A DNA stretch of 7,525 bases from Methanobacteriaceae archaeon (lineage in GTDB: Archaea > Methanobacteriota > Methanobacteria > Methanobacteriales > Methanobacteriaceae): the NCBI GenBank assembly GCA_030693105.1, contig JAUYBK010000049.1, forward strand, positions 1 to 7,525, written 5' to 3'. A program made the position numbers and the translations under genes. Shown one piece after another: positions 1-7,077 of the stretch (position 1 is the first letter of the stretch; each line of letters opens with the position of its first letter). Under the pieces are notes generated by a model. It was not told the DNA's origin. It saw nothing but the letters and a program-made list of their open reading frames with translations, and searched no databases.

Positions 1-39
1 ACTAGATAGTGGTGGATGGTGAGCCGTAGGTAGTTCTCT

Positions 40-90
40 ATTTAAAACCCCATTAACACTCCTCATATTTAATATCATCGGGTTTTAAAT
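40..90. repeat. 11-bp perfect inverted repeat with 29-nt spacer
   Basis: ATTTAAAACCC at 40-50 is exactly complementary to GGGTTTTAAAT at 80-90. As RNA it would form a long-looped hairpin; as DNA it could be an operator or the end of a small mobile remnant. It lies beyond the end of the cdh operon. No convincing gene was found in positions 1-193: a minus-strand frame opening at 66 runs to the window edge but has no ribosome binding site. The role of the repeat is unknown. Confidence 0.55.
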
Positions 91-119
91 CAATTAGAAA
101 TAAAAGCTATCGGGGGTGT

Positions 120-190
120 AGAGTTAAAAAAAGAATTATTAAAGAAAAGAAAATAAAGATTAAAGGCCAGAAAGTCATCCGGCCTGACTA
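120..190 (-). terminator. Operon-end terminator: hairpin plus T-rich tract
   Basis: On the minus strand, immediately after the extended ferredoxin frame ends at 194, the transcript reads through two alternative short stems, AGTCA/TGACT (185-189 with 173-177) and AGGCC/GGCCT (181-185 with 164-168). It then enters about 45 bases of very T-rich sequence (163 down to 120), including a run of seven T. T-rich tracts are the usual intrinsic termination signal in archaea, so this is the likely end of the cdhC-cooC-cdhDE-ferredoxin transcript. Its position after 194, not after the stop at 308, fits the gene having originally ended at 194. Confidence 0.6.
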
Positions 191-193
191 AAT

Positions 194-307
194 TTATCCT
201 ACTTGGTCCTGGTAGGCCTGCATGGCATCATTTAAAAATTCAGTGAATTTAAGATCGTTTTTTATTTCTTCCAAATCCTCTACAGAGAATATTTTAAGAA
301 CGTTGTC
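194..307 (-). pseudogene. In-frame tail of the ferredoxin gene, beyond a premature TAA
   Basis: Directly after the TAA at 308-310 the same frame stays open for 37 codons and ends with TAA at 194-196. The residues begin DNVLKIFSVEDLEEI and finish AMQAYQDQVG. The composition is protein-like, a charged amphipathic helix and not random AT-rich translation. Ferredoxins of this family usually continue after the final Cys-x3-Cys with a Pro and a C-terminal tail, so this is read as the original C-terminus, now separated by a nonsense codon. There is no ribosome binding site or suitable start of its own. A sequencing error or readthrough remain possible. TAA excludes pyrrolysine (UAG) and selenocysteine (UGA) recoding. 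Confidence 0.7.
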
Positions 308-664
308 TTAACAGGCATCCACACAAGCAGGTAGGGCACCTCCCACATCCAGACACAACGTGCACTTATGTACTGATTTTTTTTCCTCATCAATTACCAG
401 CATACCAACGGGACAGGCGATCATGCACAGTCGACAATGTAGGCAGGCATCCTCGTACCCTATTAGAGTACCTTCGTCTTCTCTTATTGCACCGGTGGGA
501 CATATTTTAGCGCAGGAAGCTTTATCCGGGTGGCAATGCAGACAAAATAAAGGGATCGTGCTGGTTTTTTTGACACGGGCCACACCGTGTACTTTATGGC
601 AAGCATTAATACAGTCCTGACATGCACTGCCACGTTGAGGATCCACTACCCCGAGGGTCTTCAT
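308..664 (-). CDS. Multi-[4Fe-4S] ferredoxin (CooF/HycB-like), prematurely stopped
   Basis: An electron-transfer protein of 118 residues with 15 cysteines in clustered motifs: C15-x2-C18-x3-C22, C41-x2-C44-x6-C51-x3-C55-P, C74-x2-C77-x2-C80-x3-C84-P, and C101-x2-C104-x9-C114-x3-C118. This is the layout of the four-cluster CooF/HycB/DmsB-type family, which pass electrons to or from CO dehydrogenases, hydrogenases and similar enzymes. It is the last gene of the cdh operon, 21 nt after cdhE. The start is ATG at 662-664, with only a weak upstream purine stretch (tagaga). By operon position it should exchange electrons with the CODH half of ACDS, but no CODH subunit is present here. The stop falls right after C118, where a Pro is normal, and the frame continues to 194. 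The product would keep all its cluster cysteines but lack about 38 C-terminal residues. It may be a broken gene or a functional short form. Confidence 0.82.
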   Translation of the reverse strand: MKTLGVVDPQRGSACQDCINACHKVHGVARVKKTSTIPLFCLHCHPDKASCAKICPTGAIREDEGTLIGYEDACLHCRLCMIACPVGMLVIDEEKKSVHKCTLCLDVGGALPACVDAC

Positions 665-685
665 ATTAATTAAATCTCTACTTGG

Positions 686-2071
686 TTAGCTATTATCCTT
701 CAAGTCTATCAGGAAGTCTGCGACAGCAGAAGAATCTCTGGGGCCCACCATAACTTCCCAACCACTTTCATCTTCTATTTCTCCACTCATGGGAGCAGCA
801 AGTCCGGGAATTATCAGAGTTCGGGTTTTCACCTTGTCTTCTATTCCAGATTCCTTAATGAGGTCAGTCACTGATTCTCCATTTAACTGTCCACCAGCCA
901 GGGACACGTCCACGGCCCTGCCCACCGTATCCAATACCAACAAGTAACAGTTGGCATTACCCGATTTTAGGTCCCCCTCTACGGTGTAATAGGTGAGGGC
1001 GAAGTTGGTGGTCATTAGCACGGGAGAATCTTCATCCAAATCTCCCAATTCATAAAGTCCCCCATCCACTGCCTGGGGCTTCCGGGGGTCAGTGTAAAGA
1101 CTCTGTCTTAATGTTAAAACTGGTATTAACTCCCATATATTGGTTCCATGGATTATTAGAATGTCTGCAAAGTTGTTCATCAGAGTTGCTGCTATGGTGG
1201 CCTCTCTAATACCACCTTGAACTTCATCTTCTTCATATAACCAGGTTAAAGCAGGCATTCCTAGTATTGGGAATCGGAAGTCAGGGTCCCTTTCTTCTAC
1301 TGCCAGACGCCGGATCATTATGAAATTATCCAAGCTGTCTCCGATTCCATCGGCAACGTAGGTTCCAGGGTCCAATACTAAATCTTTCAGTCCTTTATTT
1401 TGGGCAGTTCGTGACAGCGTCTTCATGGTCCCCAGGTCATTGGGACTAAAAATAGTTAAGGGACAGTCATATTCCAATGCCAAATCTACCATTTCTTCCA
1501 TGTTAACTTCATTAGCTGCGTATAGTAGTGGCCGCTGATCACCCACTACTTCCACGGCTGCTTTCATGGCAGCAGGGTCCATGGTACATAGTACTAAGGG
1601 GAGGGAAGCTTCTTTTAATATAAGAGATGCTTCTTTGAATTTTTGCACATCGCCTGATGCGTTCCTTAGTGCGATGGCGTCTAAAGTGAGCATTTCTCCA
1701 ATTCTTTCAAACTCAGCGTTCTCAATAGTATTAATTCGCTCTTTTAGTTCCGCTTCTTCCATGGTGTCGCTGACGTCAATAATAAGAGCAGTAGGGTTGT
1801 AGTAGGTGAGTTCGTATCGGTATAATACCTCATCTCCACCTATGACTACGGATTTATTTCCCGTTCCAATGGTTATCTCACGGACAGCAGGGGCCAGTAG
1901 GTCCGCCAGTTCTTGCATTTCCTTAGGCTCCAGGTCGGTGCACATTTCCAGATCGATTTCCTTATCCGAGAGTTTGGTGGCGAAAGCCATGCAGGAAGCC
2001 TCTCCACATTTTTCACAGTTGGTTTTGGGGAGTAACCGGTAAATTTCCATTGCTGTAACTTGCATACTCAT
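686..2071 (-). CDS. cdhE: ACDS corrinoid iron-sulfur protein, large (gamma) subunit
   Basis: With CdhD this forms the corrinoid iron-sulfur protein that carries the methyl group between tetrahydromethanopterin/sarcinapterin and the acetyl-CoA synthase A-cluster. The 461 residues are full length for the family. The N-terminus has the single [4Fe-4S] motif C19-x2-C22-x4-C27-x16-C44, which reductively reactivates cobalt. A TIM-barrel methyltransferase-type domain follows; its entry motif IGGDEVLYRYE (77-87) parallels GGQKTLYRFEE in CdhD. The C-terminal roughly 100 residues, including the TTNFALTYYTVEGDL stretch, are the corrinoid-binding region in this family. Start is ATG at 2069-2071 with a strong GGAGG directly upstream, overlapping the cdhD stop (6-nt gap), so translation is probably coupled. 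No damage is seen. Confidence 0.96.
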   Translation of the reverse strand: MSMQVTAMEIYRLLPKTNCEKCGEASCMAFATKLSDKEIDLEMCTDLEPKEMQELADLLAPAVREITIGTGNKSVVIGGDEVLYRYELTYYNPTALIIDVSDTMEEAELKERINTIENAEFERIGEMLTLDAIALRNASGDVQKFKEASLILKEASLPLVLCTMDPAAMKAAVEVVGDQRPLLYAANEVNMEEMVDLALEYDCPLTIFSPNDLGTMKTLSRTAQNKGLKDLVLDPGTYVADGIGDSLDNFIMIRRLAVEERDPDFRFPILGMPALTWLYEEDEVQGGIREATIAATLMNNFADILIIHGTNIWELIPVLTLRQSLYTDPRKPQAVDGGLYELGDLDEDSPVLMTTNFALTYYTVEGDLKSGNANCYLLVLDTVGRAVDVSLAGGQLNGESVTDLIKESGIEDKVKTRTLIIPGLAAPMSGEIEDESGWEVMVGPRDSSAVADFLIDLKDNS

Positions 2072-2077
2072 AACCTC

Positions 2078-3244
<1,167 letters not shown>

Positions 3245-3253
3245 TCCACACCC

Positions 3254-4009
3254 TTAGTCTTTTAAAATAGAGGTCAATATCCCAGATACTGCCTTTACAG
3301 TATTAGAATCATTTGGTAATTCCACCAGAGGTTTTCCATCCATATCGTAGAGAGCAACCTCATCATCTTCGTGGACTATGCCCACGATTTCAAGGCCTGT
3401 TTCTTCGGCCCTTTTGATAAATTCTTTTTCCATTTCAGGTTGGACCCGATTTAATATCAAATAAAGGTCTTTAAATCTTATATCCAACTCAGCAGCGAGT
3501 TCCCCAATACGATGGGCAGTTAAAATTCCTCTTTTAGAGTTGTCAGTCACTACCAGCATGACATCCACATTCTGGGTTGTTCTGCGACTTAGATGTTCGA
3601 GACCGGCCTCGGTGTCAATTACAATAATATCATAATTGTCTGAGAGATTTTCTATGATCTTACGGAGCATGTTATTAACAGCACAGTAGCAGCCGCTTCC
3701 TTCTGGCCTGCCCATGACCAGCAAGTCAAATTGGGGGGTTTCAATTACCGATTCCATGATCTTGTAGTCCAGGATATCCCACTTGTTCATCCCCGGGGGG
3801 ATGCGTCCCTGGGTAGTGTCCTTTTTTAGTTCTTCACGAACATCTCCTACGGTACGGTCCACATCAACACCCAAAGCTTCAGGTAGGTTGGAATCTGGGT
3901 CGGCATCTATGGCCAGCACATCTTTTCCTGTTTTGGATAACTTCTTGATGAGAAGAGATGATACCAGGGTCTTACCAACTCCTCCCTTGCCACTAACTGC
4001 TATTATCAA
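3254..4009 (-). CDS. cooC: CooC-type nickel-insertion ATPase for CODH/ACS
   Basis: A MinD/NifH-family P-loop ATPase that matures the nickel sites of CO dehydrogenase or acetyl-CoA synthase. Visible features in 251 residues are the deviant Walker A GKGGVGKT (7-14), the switch-region DADPDSNL (35-42), a metal-binding Cys-Tyr-Cys at 107-109 corresponding to the nickel-binding CxC of characterised CooC dimers, and Walker B DIIVIDTEAG (127-136). The start is TTG at 4007-4009: the protein begins exactly at the conserved IIAVSGKGG strand and a TGGAG site lies 8 nt upstream, with no in-frame ATG between. The 45-nt gap to cdhC is very AT-rich and includes a TATA-like ATATAAATA, but a transcript from it would lack the Shine-Dalgarno site, so operon transcription is more likely. 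Its retention beside cdhC without cdhA suggests it can serve the A-cluster. Confidence 0.93.
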   Translation of the reverse strand: MIIAVSGKGGVGKTLVSSLLIKKLSKTGKDVLAIDADPDSNLPEALGVDVDRTVGDVREELKKDTTQGRIPPGMNKWDILDYKIMESVIETPQFDLLVMGRPEGSGCYCAVNNMLRKIIENLSDNYDIIVIDTEAGLEHLSRRTTQNVDVMLVVTDNSKRGILTAHRIGELAAELDIRFKDLYLILNRVQPEMEKEFIKRAEETGLEIVGIVHEDDEVALYDMDGKPLVELPNDSNTVKAVSGILTSILKD

Positions 4010-4054
4010 ATTTAACGCTCCAATATAAATTAACTAATATTTATATGTTTTAAT

Positions 4055-5452
4055 TTATTTCCTTTTGATAATCACCTTTTCTGCGTAGACTTTAGCATTT
4101 TTAAAGATGATTTTTACCCCTCCCGCTGTGGGCACGGTGAGTTCCGGTGCATAGGCTACTGGAGCCATAGATACGGCTTCCATATCCATTTCGGAATATT
4201 CCATTGCCTCTTCCTCTTCAACTGGAGTTTCTTCGACTTCTTCTAGGGATTGTTTCATCCGCTCCATGATGGGGTGTTCGTGTTCTTGGAGGAATTTTAA
4301 GATTTCCTTGATGCTTCCTCCATCCTCTTCGGTTGATATTTTATCTTTAAGTTCGTCGGGGATGTATTCAGCCAGAGACTCCTTGATTTCTTTAGGTAAC
4401 CATATCACCCGTTCGTATCCACCATCGGCCTGTAAAAATTTAGGTGATCGCATGTATTCCATACTGAGTCCACTAAACCCTTCCACCTGTTTTCCGCCGG
4501 AACACTGCCCCGCCATAGATGAAAATGGTATTCCCAGGGGTGTTTCTCCTCTGAAATCGCGGTCAACTATTCCAATACCATCTAATTCAGGTACGTAGAA
4601 TGCTACTGCCTCGAAACACCCACAAGAGGTGTGGGGGTATCCAAATACACTGTGCAGGTACACGGTGTCGAAGGTTCCTTGAGAACGTTCCGCAACCATT
4701 TCATTAATATTTTGATATTCACCCTTTACTTCGTCTAAGACTTCACCTTTCACTATTTCAAATATAGGGCCTTCTGGATCCATTTTTGCTGCAGCACGAC
4801 AGTCAAACCAGTTTATGGCCCCACAGAGGGCAGTTCGGTCAGGTGTGACCACACAAACGTGAGTAGGAGCGAATGACTGGCACATTACGCAGCCATAAAA
4901 AACGTCAACATCCTCATCGGATAGTTCACGGGCTCGAGCGTCTCTTTGTTCATAGGTTACCCGGGTTTTTTCCACAAATTCTTTGACTTGGTCTTCGCCG
5001 GTCATTATGGTAATTGATATGGCTTCAATTATTGAATATTCTTCCTTAAATAGGATAGAAAGAGCTTTAGCCAAATCTTTAAGTTTAAATCCTGCTTCCA
5101 TGGCCTCTTTACTAACGCGGCACCAAATTTGGTCCCGCTGATTGAGGTGCATGAATCCTTTGACGTAGTTACACAGTTCGTGGGTACGTCGCTCAATTAC
5201 ACCTTCCAGTTCCCTCTCCAGCTTTTCTCCCTGGATTTTGATCATTATACCAAGGGGATGGATGTCTCCTTCCTGCATATCCTGCAGTTCTGGACCAATG
5301 ACTTCCAGTTTACCATCTTCAACATTATCTTCCACTTGAACCAGCTCAGCACCTATGGACTTGGGTCCGGCCAGCTCCACGAACATGTTGGCGGATCTTA
5401 TTCTCTCACCCTCATGCATCGGGCTTACATCAACAGTTATATCCTCAAACAT
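4055..5452 (-). CDS. cdhC: Acetyl-CoA synthase, ACDS beta subunit (A-cluster protein)
   Basis: Catalyses formation or cleavage of acetyl-CoA from a methyl group, CO and CoA at the Ni-Ni-[4Fe-4S] A-cluster. At 465 residues it is the short archaeal form lacking the N-terminal CODH-binding domain of bacterial AcsB. All six expected ligands are present with constant offset to the bacterial enzyme numbering: C188, C191, C200 and C210 for the cubane, C191, C277 and C279 (Cys-Gly-Cys) for the two nickels, and F194 at the position of the conserved pocket Phe. After about residue 400 an acidic linker (EEVEETPVEEEE) leads to a conserved basic tail. Start is ATG at 5450-5452 with GGAGG 7 nt upstream. 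Normally cdhA and cdhB precede it in the operon; here it is the first intact gene, read from a promoter near 5768. Confidence 0.97.
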   Translation of the reverse strand: MFEDITVDVSPMHEGERIRSANMFVELAGPKSIGAELVQVEDNVEDGKLEVIGPELQDMQEGDIHPLGIMIKIQGEKLERELEGVIERRTHELCNYVKGFMHLNQRDQIWCRVSKEAMEAGFKLKDLAKALSILFKEEYSIIEAISITIMTGEDQVKEFVEKTRVTYEQRDARARELSDEDVDVFYGCVMCQSFAPTHVCVVTPDRTALCGAINWFDCRAAAKMDPEGPIFEIVKGEVLDEVKGEYQNINEMVAERSQGTFDTVYLHSVFGYPHTSCGCFEAVAFYVPELDGIGIVDRDFRGETPLGIPFSSMAGQCSGGKQVEGFSGLSMEYMRSPKFLQADGGYERVIWLPKEIKESLAEYIPDELKDKISTEEDGGSIKEILKFLQEHEHPIMERMKQSLEEVEETPVEEEEAMEYSEMDMEAVSMAPVAYAPELTVPTAGGVKIIFKNAKVYAEKVIIKRK

Positions 5453-5497
5453 CCCATTTCCTCCGTTACTCTTCTTTAAGCATTCTAATAATTTTTT

Positions 5498-5605
5498 TTA
5501 TTCTTCTGCCATCTTTTCCAAATATTTAAACCATTCCTCATCTTTCATGTCCCCTGATTTGAGGTCATTTATGTTGGTTTTAGGGTTGGGCCCTGTGAGA
5601 GTGTC
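5498..5605 (-). pseudogene. Probable 3' remnant of cdhB (ACDS epsilon subunit)
   Basis: A 35-codon minus-strand stretch follows an in-frame TGA at 5606-5608 and ends with TAA at 5498-5500, 45 nt before the cdhC start. It begins DTLTGPNPKTNIND and ends MKDEEWFKYLEKMAEE. It has no start codon at its 5' end; the first ATG is 16 codons from the end. From memory, CdhB proteins finish with a pattern of the type TLTI-x-PNA-x-SFPN-x-DEEW-x-LE, and cdhB is the gene that should lie directly before cdhC. Upstream to about 5740 stops occur in all three frames; a faint in-frame-shifted echo (NNLVVHVAINQ, then GTISGNFGHENIYWI around 5640-5735) could be more of the same gene. Position plus pattern support a decayed cdhB, but a chance ORF or leader peptide cannot be excluded without alignment. 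Confidence 0.5.
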
Positions 5606-5760
5606 TCAAACAGATTTTTCTCCCTATTTTTGCTCTATTTATCCAATAGATATTTTCATGTCCAAAATTTCCAGAAATTGTCCCTCATTTCTTCTGGTTT
5701 ATTGCCACATGTACCACCAAATTATTAATGATTTATAATGATAGTTTGAGATTGGGTGGA

Positions 5761-5775
5761 GTATATTTATAAAGT
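5761..5775 (-). promoter_or_regulatory. Promoter (TATA box) of the cdhC operon
   Basis: On the minus strand the sequence reads CTTTATAAATATAC, a good archaeal TATA box preceded by an A/G-containing BRE-like stretch (agtaaa). Transcription would begin about 25 nt further on, near 5735-5742, giving a leader of roughly 285 nt before cdhC. That leader contains the cdhB-like remnant and no other recognisable gene. It is the only strong TATA-like element found between cbiM and cdhC on this strand. Confidence 0.6.
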
Positions 5776-5810
5776 TTACTTATGACTCCCCCACCCTTAA
5801 AAACCATTTT

Positions 5811-5976
5811 AGTAATATTTTTTTATTACCCAAAATAAAAAAAAACCCCACTTAGTAATACTAACGAAAATCTTTATATGATGATAAATAATAATTCAAC
5901 TATCCAGTTAAAATGAATTTCAGGGCCTATAGATGAGTATTACAAACTTCATCGAATAAGGATAGGAAGTAATACT
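5811..5976. promoter_or_regulatory. Repeated GTAATA/TATTAC operator-like palindromes
   Basis: Three clustered palindromes share the same half-site. GTAATA (5812-5817) faces TATTAC (5824-5829) across 6 nt. TTAGTA-A-TACTAA at 5852-5864 is a perfect 6-bp-arm palindrome placed just upstream of the cbiM BRE/TATA. AGTATTAC (5936-5943) is the exact complement of GTAATACT (5969-5976), downstream of the promoter. This density around one promoter suggests binding sites for a dimeric regulator controlling cbiM and perhaps cdhC. A metal-responsive regulator of the NikR or DtxR kind would suit the genes, but that identity is inference. The region is AT-rich, so some matches could be chance. Confidence 0.45.
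5866..5880 (+). promoter_or_regulatory. Promoter (BRE + TATA box) of the cbiM operon
   Basis: GAAAA at 5866-5870 resembles the archaeal BRE, followed by TCTTTATATG with TATA core TTTATATG (5873-5880). Initiation is expected about 25 nt downstream, near 5900-5905, giving a leader of about 130 nt. It diverges from the cdhC promoter, with roughly 90 bp between the two TATA boxes, so a regulator bound between could affect both operons. Confidence 0.6.
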
Positions 5977-6031
5977 GGTAATTTCGTGTGAGAAAAAATA
6001 TAAGGAATAACTAAAATGGGAGCGTGAAAAA
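5900..6031 (+). promoter_or_regulatory. Possibly structured 5' leader of cbiM
   Basis: The predicted leader contains several complementary pairs: CTATCC (5900-5905) with GGATAG (5960-5965), CCAGT (5904-5908) with ACTGG (5974-5978), AGTATTAC (5936-5943) with GTAATACT (5969-5976), and the competing GATGA (5932-5936) with TCATC (5949-5953). These could form alternative folds. No B12-box (GCCACTG-like) of a cobalamin riboswitch was seen, nor any riboswitch class I recognise. The leader ends with the Shine-Dalgarno GGGAG (6018-6022) and a tiny ATG-GGA-GCG-TGA frame at 6015-6026. Confidence 0.3.
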
Positions 6032-6676
6032 TTGCACATACCGGATGGTTTCATTCCACTGTGGCAAGCAGCTATATATTATGTTATAACAATAGTTGCC
6101 TTGTACTTTGCTCTAAACTGGGCAAAACAAAATCTTGATGAAAAGCGTGTACCACTGATGGCAGTGTTAGCTGCATTTATATTTGCGATACAGGCCATGA
6201 ACATACCAATACCATGGGGAACTAGCGGACATATGTTGGGTGCAGCATTAGTAGCAATTGTATTAGGAAGCCCCTGGGCAGCAGTACTCGTTTTGACAGT
6301 AGTGCTCACCGTACAGGGATTTTTCTTCGGAGACGGTGGAATTACCGCTCTAGGAGCAAATATATTGGATATGGGTGTAATCGCCGGTTTCACAGGTTAC
6401 GGAGTATTTACTTTGTTGAAGAAACTGAATCTGTGGGTCGCTATATTCATAGCAGGATGGGCATCCATATTCGTAGCCGCAATAGCAGTTGCAATCCAAA
6501 TGGCACTGGCCGGAACCTTCCCAGCTGATTTGGGCCTGTTCTTCATGGGTCTTTATCACGGAGTGATAGGTATTGCTGAAGGTTTAATAACCGTGATAGC
6601 AATCTTAGCTATTCAAAGAGTGCGACCAGATTTACTCCTCTGGAGTAATAAAGGCAAAGCCGAGGTGGAAAAATGA
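6032..6676 (+). CDS. cbiM: ECF cobalt/nickel transporter substrate-specific component CbiM/NikM
   Basis: The membrane S-component of an energy-coupling-factor importer, binding Co2+ or Ni2+ and working with the CbiN/NikN accessory protein, CbiQ and the ATPase CbiO. The 214-residue protein starts with the hallmark MHIPDGF: the N-terminal amine and His2 coordinate the metal, and His67 in TSGHMLGAAL sits at the third ligand position known from NikM/CbiM structures. A further family motif, GDGGITALGANILDMG, spans 100-115. Hydrophobic segments lie near 10-29, 40-58, 68-98, 110-129, 133-160 and 166-195. The start is TTG at 6032-6034, fixed by the obligatory Met-His beginning and by GGGAG 9 nt upstream. 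It overlaps the next gene by 4 nt (ATGA). Nickel versus cobalt cannot be decided from sequence; cobalt suits the corrinoid proteins alongside and nickel suits ACS. Confidence 0.94.
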   Translation: MHIPDGFIPLWQAAIYYVITIVALYFALNWAKQNLDEKRVPLMAVLAAFIFAIQAMNIPIPWGTSGHMLGAALVAIVLGSPWAAVLVLTVVLTVQGFFFGDGGITALGANILDMGVIAGFTGYGVFTLLKKLNLWVAIFIAGWASIFVAAIAVAIQMALAGTFPADLGLFFMGLYHGVIGIAEGLITVIAILAIQRVRPDLLLWSNKGKAEVEK

Positions 6677-6981
6677 ACAAAAGAGACAAAAGTTTCATCA
6701 TCGGTGGGTTAATAGTAGCAATTGTAATTGCAATTCTAGCACCATTTCTGGCCTCAGCAGACCCAGATGGATTAGAAAGTGCTGCAGAAAAAATACTATT
6801 AGTCGAAGAAACCGAACCAGTATTAGAAGTCCCTTTACCAGATTATCTAGTGCCAGCATGGGGTGAATCACCGCTGGGCGGAGTAGTATCCATCGTATTG
6901 GGTACATTAATAGCATTTTTAGCCATGGTTGGTTTAGCTACCACAGCTAGATGGTTCAAATCAGAAAACGGTTCAGGTTAA
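6673..6981 (+). CDS. cbiN: PDGLE-domain ECF metal transporter accessory protein (CbiN/NikN-like)
   Basis: A small accessory subunit of the metal ECF transporter, needed to assemble a functional CbiM/NikM complex. Its 102 residues comprise an N-terminal membrane helix (about 8-27), the DPDGLE signature at 30-35 just outside it, an acidic extracytoplasmic loop with PDYLVPAWGE (56-65), a second membrane helix (about 68-91) and a short charged tail. The layout of two helices around a PDGLE loop is that of the PDGLE family, which stands in for CbiN or NikN in many archaea; the symbol is given on operon position. Start is ATG at 6673-6675, overlapping the cbiM stop as ATGA, with GAGGTGG upstream, so translation is coupled. 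Confidence 0.85.
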   Translation: MNKRDKSFIIGGLIVAIVIAILAPFLASADPDGLESAAEKILLVEETEPVLEVPLPDYLVPAWGESPLGGVVSIVLGTLIAFLAMVGLATTARWFKSENGSG

Positions 6982-7001
6982 ATTGGGGCAAACATAAAAA
7001 C

Positions 7002-7063
7002 ACTCCATAGGGGAGTTTAAAACCTCCCATTTCTATTTTTTAAATTTTTAAAAAATCTTTTTT
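7002..7063 (+). terminator. Attenuator- or terminator-like hairpins between cbiN and cbiQ
   Basis: Two short stems share their middle strand. ACTCC (7002-7006) pairs with GGAGT (7012-7016), while GGGAG (7011-7015) pairs with CTCCC (7024-7028). The second stem is followed by a T-rich tract with several T-runs up to 7063. This resembles a leaky terminator with an alternative fold and may lower expression of cbiQ relative to cbiMN. Stems are only 5 bp, so this is tentative. Confidence 0.4.
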
Positions 7064-7077
7064 AGGTGATAAAAAAC

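Noticed and set aside
1..66. Minus-strand frame from ATG at 66 running to the window edge (MRSVNGVLNRELPTAHH...)
   Set aside because: Only 22 codons are visible, with no ribosome binding site; the start lies in the loop of the inverted repeat and I recognise no family. It could be a real partial gene but cannot be supported.
308..310. Recoding of the ferredoxin stop as pyrrolysine or selenocysteine
   Set aside because: The codon is TAA; pyrrolysine uses TAG and selenocysteine TGA, and no SECIS-like element was sought or seen.
4036..4047. TATA-like ATATAAATA in the cdhC-cooC gap as an internal promoter
   Set aside because: A transcript starting about 25 nt downstream would begin at or after the cooC Shine-Dalgarno site, and such AT-rich matches are expected by chance.
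5355..5738. Plus-strand 127-codon open frame across the cdhC start and the intergenic region
   Set aside because: It overlaps the conserved N-terminus of cdhC antisense, has no ribosome binding site, and its Ser/Phe-rich translation has the look of a shadow frame.
5900..6031. Cobalamin riboswitch upstream of cbiM
   Set aside because: No B12-box or conserved cobalamin riboswitch core is visible in the leader.
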